Shown in pieces: positions 1 to 5,555 of a DNA stretch of 19,603 bases. A program made the position numbers and the translations under genes. This stretch comes from Bacteroides sp. (GTDB taxonomy: Bacteria > Bacteroidota > Bacteroidia > Bacteroidales > SM23-62), in assembly GCA_030589965.1 (NCBI GenBank), contig JAUUZM010000010.1, forward strand, positions 1 through 19,603, given 5' to 3'. Under the pieces are notes generated by a model. That model had not been told where the DNA came from. It made no database searches and saw nothing but the letters and a program-made list of their open reading frames with translations. Positions within the stretch are counted from its first letter, which is position 1. The number at the start of each line of letters is the position of its first letter.

Positions 1-408
1 AGGAAAAGAACGGGTGTTGCGGTAACGGATCCTCTTAAGATTATTGCAAGTGGAAAAGAAACAGTGCCCACTCATGAGATTCGGGAGTACCTGAGGTCCT
101 ATTTTGCAGGAGAGGAGATTGATGGATTGATAATTGGATATCCAAAGACCCTCAGGGGAGAACCATCGGAAGCGGTTCAGTATATTGATCCATTTGTTAA
201 GTGGTTTAAAAAGGAATTTCCGAGTATACCTATTGTGCTATTTGATGAGCGTTTTACATCAAGGATGGCCGAACGTACCCTTATCGAAGCCGGTGTTCCG
301 AAAATGGCCCGCAGGAACAAGTCCCTTATCGACAAGATATCCGCATCCCTGATACTTCAGTCATATATGGATTCAGAAAAAAATAAGGAACAGAACCCAA
401 TAAAATAG
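1..408 (+). CDS. ruvX: RuvX/YqgF-family Holliday junction resolvase-like nuclease, 5' end cut by window
   Basis: The reading frame is open from the first base: it begins in GRKRTGVAVTDP-like sequence (RKRTGVAVTDPLKIIA), which is the start of RuvX after its first Asp-containing strand, so only about 10 residues are missing off the left edge. Downstream landmarks of the RNase H-like fold are present: IDGLIIGYP, the DERFTS block, and the C-terminal LIDKISASLILQSY segment carrying the third acidic residue. The family is a putative Holliday junction resolvase, also implicated in 16S rRNA 5' end maturation (established knowledge). An internal ATG-less start at 64 is not the real start, because the conserved N-terminus lies upstream. 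It ends 10 bases before def, so the two are probably co-transcribed. Confidence 0.93.
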   Translation, partial: RKRTGVAVTDPLKIIASGKETVPTHEIREYLRSYFAGEEIDGLIIGYPKTLRGEPSEAVQYIDPFVKWFKKEFPSIPIVLFDERFTSRMAERTLIEAGVPKMARRNKSLIDKISASLILQSYMDSEKNKEQNPIK

Positions 409-418
409 TTTAGAGGAA

Positions 419-991
419 ATGATTTACCCTATTTATGTATATGGAATGCCTGTTCTCAGGAAAGTTGCACAAGATATTGATGAGGACTATCCGGATCTCG
501 AACAATTGATAAATGATATGTATGAAAGTATGTTTGAGGCTGAGGGACTGGGTTTGGCTGCTCCCCAGATAGGATTACCCATACGGCTTTTCGTCATCGA
601 TGGAACCAGAATGGATGCCGATGATGATGACGAAGAAAGAAGGGAACTCAGTGGGTTTAAAAAGATCATGATCAATGCACATATTGTGGAAGAATCCGGT
701 GATGAATGGGAATTTAATGAAGGCTGTCTCAGTATTCCCGGTATCAGGGAAGATATTAAACGCAAACCCGAGCTCTTGCTCAGCTACCAGGATGAAAACT
801 TCGAACCACAGGAAGAGCTTTTTACAGGTATCAAGGCCAGGGTGATACAGCATGAGATGGACCATGTGAACGGGATCCTTTTTACAGACCGCATATCTCC
901 CTTAAGGAAAAGGTTATTAAATGCCAAACTCAAAGCCATTTCCAAGGGAAAAACCGATGCAAGCTATAAGATTCGCTTTCCCAAAAAATAA
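419..991 (+). CDS. def: Peptide deformylase
   Basis: Removes the N-formyl group from the initiator methionine of nascent proteins at the ribosome exit. All three family motifs are visible: GLAAPQIG (residues 45-52), EGCLS (101-105, metal-binding Cys103) and QHEMDH (144-149, His145 and His149 as metal ligands, Glu146 catalytic). At 190 aa it has normal length for Bacteroidota enzymes. An acidic loop (about residues 66-77, DADDDDEERRE) sits between motifs 1 and 2. The start MIYPIYVYG fits the family N-terminus; the AGAGG-like stretch lies too close to the ATG to act as a normal Shine-Dalgarno. It lies 10 bp after ruvX, likely the same transcript, and converges with the rhodanese gene. Confidence 0.97.
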   Translation: MIYPIYVYGMPVLRKVAQDIDEDYPDLEQLINDMYESMFEAEGLGLAAPQIGLPIRLFVIDGTRMDADDDDEERRELSGFKKIMINAHIVEESGDEWEFNEGCLSIPGIREDIKRKPELLLSYQDENFEPQEELFTGIKARVIQHEMDHVNGILFTDRISPLRKRLLNAKLKAISKGKTDASYKIRFPKK

Positions 992-1003
992 AATTTCCTG
1001 ATG

Positions 1004-1045
1004 AAATGGTAAAAGAAAGCCGGCCAGGGCGAACCCTGACCGGCT
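1004..1045 (-). terminator. Rho-independent terminator after the rhodanese gene
   Basis: Positions 1018-1045 form a 12-bp stem around a four-base loop. Read on the minus strand the arms are AGCCGGTCAGGG and CCCTGGCCGGCT with loop TTCG, with one G-U pair; on the plus strand that position is a C-A mismatch. The minus-strand stem is followed by the T-rich stretch TTCTTTT, while the plus side lacks a T-run. It therefore most likely ends the leftward cytochrome-rhodanese unit, 30 bp after its stop codon, and may also stop transcripts from def. Confidence 0.75.
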
Positions 1046-1074
1046 GTTGCGAATCTTCTATTGAGAAATAATTC

Positions 1075-2079
1075 TTAGTCTGTTACTACCAGTTCATACT
1101 CATGCTTTTGAGCTTCATTCCAGACGGTCATTCCCGCATCGACACACTTGTCGTAGAACATTCCGTTGGTTCCGAAGAGAATTGATTTTGCATCATATCC
1201 GAGGATCCTCAGGTAAGCAGTTGTGAAAGCACTGGTCTGTCCGGTGTAGCAATAAACCGCAAGCTTCTTATCAGCAGCTAGAGTTTTAAGGTCAACGTCC
1301 AATGCAATATCATTCTTGGGAGTATACTGCTGAGCTGTTGGGATATGCCCGGGATCACTGTAATGTGCTTCTGACCAGTAATTAACAATATGGTAACTGT
1401 CTTTTGCATCCCATACAGCTGAGTTTGTAATTTTAGCAGCCTCAAATCCTTCAGCAAGCACTGCATTAGCGCGAGCCATCAGAATTGCCTCACCATCAGT
1501 TTCACCGGTTGAAAGAACAGGAAGGCTTCCGGCTTCATTCTTAGGACTTGCCTCGGTGACGATTTGCATTGCGTAAGTATTGCTGGTGTTACCATCCCAG
1601 GAACCCGTCGTTGTTGAGGCCCATGAGCACATTCCCCACTTCATTGAAGATGCATTGATGTATCCAACCAGGTTGATGATTGATGTTGCCCATCCTGCAG
1701 TTTGTCCGGAATAACATACAACTGCAATTTTTGCATCCATTGCAATTTTCTCAGTCTTGAGATATGAAAGGATCTCTTTGGAGCTAATATTTACAGCACC
1801 CTCAATATGTCCTTTACCAAAATCTTCAGCTGATCTGATATCAATTACATTATAATCATCGTCTGTGGAAGGGCTCACCAATGCATTATGAACATCTGTA
1901 GACTTCACAATTGTTGGAATACTGGTATTCAGATAATCCTTCCCAAAGGGGGAATCAGCTGATTCAAGGTATTCAACCAGCACCTGTGCTTCGTTGACTA
2001 CCACCTCATCCTCTGAACATCCTGAAAATAATAGAAGTCCCAATAAAGCAGGAACTAAAAATAATTTTAACTTTTTCAT
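1075..2079 (-). CDS. Tandem rhodanese-domain lipoprotein
   Basis: A 334-aa exported protein with two rhodanese-like domains. The N-terminus MKKLKLFLVPALLGLLLFSGC is a lipoprotein signal peptide with Cys21 as the predicted lipidated residue, so it should be anchored in an envelope membrane. Domain 1 (about 75-155) has VIDIRSAEDFGKGHIEGAVNI and the active loop CYSGQTAG with Cys122. Domain 2 (about 225-315) has the loop CYTGQTS with Cys277, but its entry strand reads IVNYW instead of VIDIR, so it is more diverged. Rhodaneses carry sulfane sulfur on the loop Cys (known); the substrate here is unknown. The start at 2079 is chosen over the TTG at 2106 because it begins the signal peptide. It lies 54 bp downstream of the multiheme cytochrome on the same strand, suggesting an envelope sulfur or redox role (inference). 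Confidence 0.85.
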   Translation of the reverse strand: MKKLKLFLVPALLGLLLFSGCSEDEVVVNEAQVLVEYLESADSPFGKDYLNTSIPTIVKSTDVHNALVSPSTDDDYNVIDIRSAEDFGKGHIEGAVNISSKEILSYLKTEKIAMDAKIAVVCYSGQTAGWATSIINLVGYINASSMKWGMCSWASTTTGSWDGNTSNTYAMQIVTEASPKNEAGSLPVLSTGETDGEAILMARANAVLAEGFEAAKITNSAVWDAKDSYHIVNYWSEAHYSDPGHIPTAQQYTPKNDIALDVDLKTLAADKKLAVYCYTGQTSAFTTAYLRILGYDAKSILFGTNGMFYDKCVDAGMTVWNEAQKHEYELVVTD

Positions 2080-2133
2080 TTTTGGTGATTTTAATTGATT
2101 TAACAATTGTTATTATTAATAATATATAATGAT

Positions 2134-3504
2134 CTAATTAATCGGCCATCCTGCCGGGAGTTCGCCATCTACAGTAATTTTAGATGTGGCTTCCAATTCC
2201 CAGTCAAGCAGGTCTTCCTTAAACAGATACAGTTCTTTATTTACTATAGTATCATTTTCCATTCTGATATGACAGCCGGAACCGCAGGATTTTCCGCTTT
2301 CCACTTCGGTTCTGGAGGTCCATCTCAATATATTATGAGGTGTTGTGTAGTTATAGGTTGGGAAGGCGGCGAAATTTGCATACTCCTCAACACCGTATTC
2401 TTTCCAATTATCCGGTGCTCCCAGCGTGCGGCGTACCAATGCGAAATCATATCCCTGCTTCACATCAGGAATTGGATTTTTGGCAATCTTGAAATCCATA
2501 TAAGAAGGAATCCTTGCCCCTTCACCATGGATATGGCAACTGCCGCAATTATTATAATCCTGGGAATGGCATACCTGGCAGTTAAAGTCATCGTAATGCA
2601 TGGAGTGGTAGTTGTTTGCAGTCTTTATATCGGTATGGCAATCCTCACAGGAGGGCAGTTGCTCATATGCGTATCTCTGTTGGGGAGAGGAACCGTCTCC
2701 ATGAATTTCTTCTCCACTGTGGCAGTTAAGGCAGGTGAACCCGTGTTTTGTCAGGTGCACATCGGGTTTGGTTCCAGGTGCAACGCCAAGGTAAGCATGG
2801 CCTCCACGACTTGTGTGGCAGGTGACACATACACTGAGCATGTCCGGTGTTTTCGTAAATGCATGTCCGTTTGCGAGTCCCCCGCCACCTGCAGAAGGCC
2901 TTACCACATGACAATTTCCGCAGGTTCCGTGACAGATTGCACAATTGGCGGTATATCCTTCGATCTGATGGGCTGGCAATTTGTCGAAGTCCATTGCACC
3001 CTCAAGACCGCTCCGTATGGTAACCTTTCTTTTTTGTCCAACTCCCGTATGAATACTGGTGGCATAATGATCTGAAATATCCTTATGGCATCCTGCGCAT
3101 GTCTGATCTGAAACCATAGAAGGATGCCTGATGAAATCTCCTGAATGTGCCATGTCCTTGTCGGCAATGTTATCCGTTCCATTATGGCATCCTGTACATC
3201 CAACAGAGTAATGGCCAGAAGATTTGTAATCCTGGAAACCATCACCACCCATATAAACCCGGTCATAGGGTTCGTATACGGGGGCATCACCACCACATCC
3301 ACCAGCTGGTGCTGCTGTATCCGGTGAATGAACCAGTTGAAGATGTTCATAATCGGTATGACAACCCTCGCATGAAGCAAGATGTTTATTTTTATCGGGA
3401 TCTTCCCAGGTAGTCTGGGTACAGAACAATACTATCAGTGACATCAATGGCAGAAGTATCATCACTATGGTTTTATTCAGTACTCTCTTTCTCATATCGA
3501 ACAT
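2134..3504 (-). CDS. Secreted multiheme cytochrome c (10 CxxCH + 1 CxxxCH)
   Basis: A 456-aa protein with a basic N-terminus and a hydrophobic segment at about residues 12-28, a signal peptide or membrane anchor. Covalent heme sites CxxCH start at residues 45, 103, 136, 188, 195, 226, 258, 286, 309 and 320; an eleventh, expanded motif CGSGCH lies at 407-412. The motifs at 188 and 195 are separated by only two residues. The last 130 residues hold just the CxxxCH site. Such proteins relay electrons in the periplasm or envelope during anaerobic respiration (known); I cannot assign the substrate, and no CxxCK nitrite or tetrathionate-reductase-type active site motif is seen. The start at 3504 (next in-frame Met at 3495) precedes the signal peptide; the longer frame up to 3624 adds no recognisable sequence. 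First gene of a unit with the rhodanese lipoprotein, divergent from a Crp/Fnr regulator. Confidence 0.9.
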   Translation of the reverse strand: MFDMRKRVLNKTIVMILLPLMSLIVLFCTQTTWEDPDKNKHLASCEGCHTDYEHLQLVHSPDTAAPAGGCGGDAPVYEPYDRVYMGGDGFQDYKSSGHYSVGCTGCHNGTDNIADKDMAHSGDFIRHPSMVSDQTCAGCHKDISDHYATSIHTGVGQKRKVTIRSGLEGAMDFDKLPAHQIEGYTANCAICHGTCGNCHVVRPSAGGGGLANGHAFTKTPDMLSVCVTCHTSRGGHAYLGVAPGTKPDVHLTKHGFTCLNCHSGEEIHGDGSSPQQRYAYEQLPSCEDCHTDIKTANNYHSMHYDDFNCQVCHSQDYNNCGSCHIHGEGARIPSYMDFKIAKNPIPDVKQGYDFALVRRTLGAPDNWKEYGVEEYANFAAFPTYNYTTPHNILRWTSRTEVESGKSCGSGCHIRMENDTIVNKELYLFKEDLLDWELEATSKITVDGELPAGWPIN

Positions 3505-3603
3505 ATTAGAAATAAATGATTTAGGTGATGTTTTAGCTTGGCCGGTTAACTCGGTAAGACATCTGAGATAACGCCCACAAGATGGTTTATTAGAAAGATA
3601 TTC

Positions 3604-3634
3604 CAAAGAAAAGAAGGGTGTCATTGCCTAACAA
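3604..3634 (-). promoter_or_regulatory. Possible promoter of the cytochrome-rhodanese unit
   Basis: On the minus strand a TTG (3632-3634) is followed after 20 bases by TTTCTTTG (3604-3611), which matches the Bacteroidota -7 consensus TAnnTTTG except at the second base. It would give a leader of about 95 nt before the start at 3504. The 16-bp palindrome at 3661-3676 would then be centred near -70. Weak match, so tentative. Confidence 0.25.
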
Positions 3635-3660
3635 GTTGACTGCTTTTAGCCAGCTTTAAA

Positions 3661-3676
3661 ACTGATCTGAATCAGT
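3661..3676. promoter_or_regulatory. FNR-like palindromic operator between cytochrome and regulator genes
   Basis: ACTGATCTGAATCAGT is a perfect inverted repeat: ACTGAT, four-base spacer, ATCAGT. Its geometry equals the FNR box TTGAT-N4-ATCAA. It sits in the divergent region, 50 bp before the Crp/Fnr-family gene and about 160 bp before the cytochrome gene. That regulator is the obvious candidate to bind it, allowing autoregulation and control of the cytochrome unit (inference). Confidence 0.55.
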
Positions 3677-3695
3677 AAATTATATGACTTTTTTG

Positions 3696-3703
3696 TATCT
3701 TGC
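3696..3703 (+). promoter_or_regulatory. Possible -7 element of the Crp/Fnr gene
   Basis: TATCTTGC resembles the Bacteroidota -7 element TAnnTTTG (6 of 8 if the spacer bases count as matches). No clear TTG lies at the -33 position; instead the palindrome at 3661-3676 is centred about 31 bp upstream, close to -40 relative to the likely start, the place of a class II activator site. Confidence 0.35.
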
Positions 3704-3725
3704 GGTTTCAATTTAACAGGGCAAG

Positions 3726-4421
3726 ATGGATAACAGAACGAAATATACGAGTTGCACGATAAACCAGCGGGAATGCAGGTGTTTCGAAATGCTTACTGAG
3801 GAAGAACTGACTTATCTTGAAGACCACTCTTCCAATATCACTTACAAAAAGGGAGAGATGATCTGTAAGCAGGGTGTTATGGTTTCTTCAGTTTTATATG
3901 TCAAAAAGGGTCTTGCAAAGGTATACCTGGATGACGGAAAAAATTCCCTTGTCCTTAAAATCATCCCTGACAATAATCTCATTGGACTTGCTTCAGTTAC
4001 AGAGGAGTTTAATACTCATCAGTACTCTTCCATGGCCTATATTGAGACTGAAATTATACAGATTGATGTGGACGTATTCAGGCAGTTATTGAAGAAGAAT
4101 TCAGATTTCGCAAAGGAAATTATAGATATATTAAGTACCAACTCTGTGCAGATCTACGGTAGATTTTTCTGCATAACCCACAAACAGTCCTACGGCAGGT
4201 TGGCAGATATCCTTCTTTGCCTTGCGGACAGGATCTTTAAAAGGTCTGATTTTGTATTACCCCTTTCCCGTCAGGACCTGGCTGAATTAACCGGAATGAG
4301 TTCGGAAACCGTTATCCGGACCCTCAAAAAATTCACCAATGAGGGACTAATTCAGATGAAAGGGAAGCATATACAGGTTGTTGATTACGAGAGGCTTCAG
4401 CAGATCAGCGAAACCGGCTGA
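3726..4421 (+). CDS. Crp/Fnr-family transcriptional regulator
   Basis: A 231-aa regulator with an N-terminal cyclic-nucleotide-binding-like beta barrel (about 25-120), a dimerisation helix (about 120-150) and a C-terminal winged helix-turn-helix (about 175-215). The recognition helix reads MSSETVIRTL; the Glu194 and Arg198 pair corresponds to Glu/Arg that read TGA in CRP and FNR, while FNR's intervening Ser is Ile here. Cysteines 10, 17 and 19 cluster at the N-terminus (CTINQRECRC), with others at 47, 149 and 165. This recalls FNR-type iron-sulfur ligands but the spacing differs, so redox sensing is only possible, not shown. It is divergent from the multiheme cytochrome and converges with the flavoprotein gene 13 bp away. 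The palindrome upstream contains TGA half-sites with FNR spacing. Confidence 0.92.
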   Translation: MDNRTKYTSCTINQRECRCFEMLTEEELTYLEDHSSNITYKKGEMICKQGVMVSSVLYVKKGLAKVYLDDGKNSLVLKIIPDNNLIGLASVTEEFNTHQYSSMAYIETEIIQIDVDVFRQLLKKNSDFAKEIIDILSTNSVQIYGRFFCITHKQSYGRLADILLCLADRIFKRSDFVLPLSRQDLAELTGMSSETVIRTLKKFTNEGLIQMKGKHIQVVDYERLQQISETG

Positions 4422-4434
4422 TGTCGATTCTGAC

Positions 4435-5445
4435 CTATACCATTTTCTTCTTGAATAACTCGTCTGACTTCATCAGGAGGTCAACATACTGGGCCCGCTT
4501 GTATACAAAGGGATCATTCAACTGCTGATCAGAGAGCTTACCCTTAAAATCACCGAGGGTCTTATATCCTTTATGTCCCATCCAGTTTTCGATATCACTC
4601 AACATTTTGCTTATGTATGATATTTTATTCTTATAGAAGGTTCCTACAGCCTGAACTGCATCTGCCCCGGCAAGAATCATTTTAACCACATCGTGGCCGG
4701 TCTGAATACCCCTTGCGCTGGCTATACTTGCATTAATATTCCCATGCAGCAATCCGGTGAAACGAAGCGGCAGCTTGTTTTCATACTCTGTACTAAGTGG
4801 AAAATCAACAATATGCTCTTCTTTCTCAATATCTATCTCAGGCTGAAAGATCCGGTTGAATAATACAAAGGCGTCAACTCCTGTCTTGTCCATACGACTG
4901 ATCACATTCAGTGGATTGGCGTAAAACGGACTTAATTTTACACTTACAGGAATAGAGACAGCGCTTTTAACCTTTTTTAGGATTTCAATTTGTTTGCTGA
5001 TCACGTCTGCTCCGGCAACTTCAGCATCGCGCGGGACATAGTAAAAATTCAGTTCGAGTCCGTCCACTCCGGTTTCCTGAAGAAGTTGAGCGTATTCAAC
5101 CCATGTTTCCTGGTATACTGCATTCAAGCTGGCAATAAGGGGAATAGAAAGTGTTTCCCTGGCCTTTTTTACGTTCACCAGATGTTCCTTGGGACCTGCA
5201 TGCTCCATTGTAGGGAAAATGCTTGTCATTTCGGCATGCCTCTCTGCATACTCATCAAGCTCATCATCCATCTGGGCGGCTTCCAACTGGATCTGCTCCT
5301 CAAAAAGTGACCTGTAAACCACGGCAGCAGCTCCTGCTTCCTCCATTGCCTTGAGGTTCGCCGTATTTGTCACCATATTATTTGCGCCTACGATAATGGG
5401 GTTTTTGAGCTCAATACCCATATAACTTGTACTCAGTTTAGTCAT
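4435..5445 (-). CDS. Dihydroorotate dehydrogenase-like FMN protein, atypical active site
   Basis: A 336-aa TIM-barrel flavoprotein of the PyrD-like family. Recognisable PyrD features are the N-terminal GIELKNPIIVGANN, the strand VSVKLSPF with the FMN/substrate Lys, and the FMN phosphate segment RGIQTGHDVVKMILAGADAVQAVGT. However, where class 1 PyrD has LELNxSCPN with its catalytic Cys, this protein has LELNFYYVPRD, so neither the Cys nor the following Pro-Asn is present. It is therefore probably not a pyrimidine-pathway enzyme; the true substrate is unknown. Start ATG at 5445 begins MTKLSTSYMGIELKNP, as expected for the fold. It is divergent from comEC and convergent with the Crp/Fnr gene; a degenerate copy of the palindrome lies upstream, hinting at shared control. 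Confidence 0.85.
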   Translation of the reverse strand: MTKLSTSYMGIELKNPIIVGANNMVTNTANLKAMEEAGAAAVVYRSLFEEQIQLEAAQMDDELDEYAERHAEMTSIFPTMEHAGPKEHLVNVKKARETLSIPLIASLNAVYQETWVEYAQLLQETGVDGLELNFYYVPRDAEVAGADVISKQIEILKKVKSAVSIPVSVKLSPFYANPLNVISRMDKTGVDAFVLFNRIFQPEIDIEKEEHIVDFPLSTEYENKLPLRFTGLLHGNINASIASARGIQTGHDVVKMILAGADAVQAVGTFYKNKISYISKMLSDIENWMGHKGYKTLGDFKGKLSDQQLNDPFVYKRAQYVDLLMKSDELFKKKMV

Positions 5446-5470
5446 TGTAGTGTTGATTTTTTCAGTTTCC

Positions 5471-5515
5471 TAAAAATAGGCATTTTTAATAAACCACTAA
5501 CTGATATTTATCGCT
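5471..5515 (-). promoter_or_regulatory. Possible promoter and degenerate Crp/Fnr site before the flavoprotein gene
   Basis: On the minus strand TATTTTTA (5471-5478) matches TAnnTTTG except for the last base. At 5500-5515 the plus strand reads ACTGATATTTATCGCT: one perfect ACTGAT half-site, a four-base spacer and a second half with four of six bases matching ATCAGT. Its centre lies about 33 bp upstream of the -7 centre, nearly the same distance as at the regulator's own promoter (31 bp). Tentative. Confidence 0.25.
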
Positions 5516-5555
5516 TTTTTACATTAAGGGAAAACTCGGCTTATATCTACCCTGA

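Noticed and set aside
2102..2124. AT-only palindromes (AACAATTGTT and TATTATTAATAATA) between cytochrome and rhodanese genes
   Set aside because: Low sequence complexity; such dyads are expected by chance in AT-rich gaps, and no T-run marks a terminator.
2107..3075. Long plus-strand ORF (322 codons) opposite the cytochrome gene
   Set aside because: It is antisense to the cytochrome, whose ten CxxCH motifs are unmistakable; the translation has no coherent domain.
3505..3624. N-terminal extension of the multiheme cytochrome by 40 residues
   Set aside because: It would place the signal sequence internally and cover the likely promoter region.
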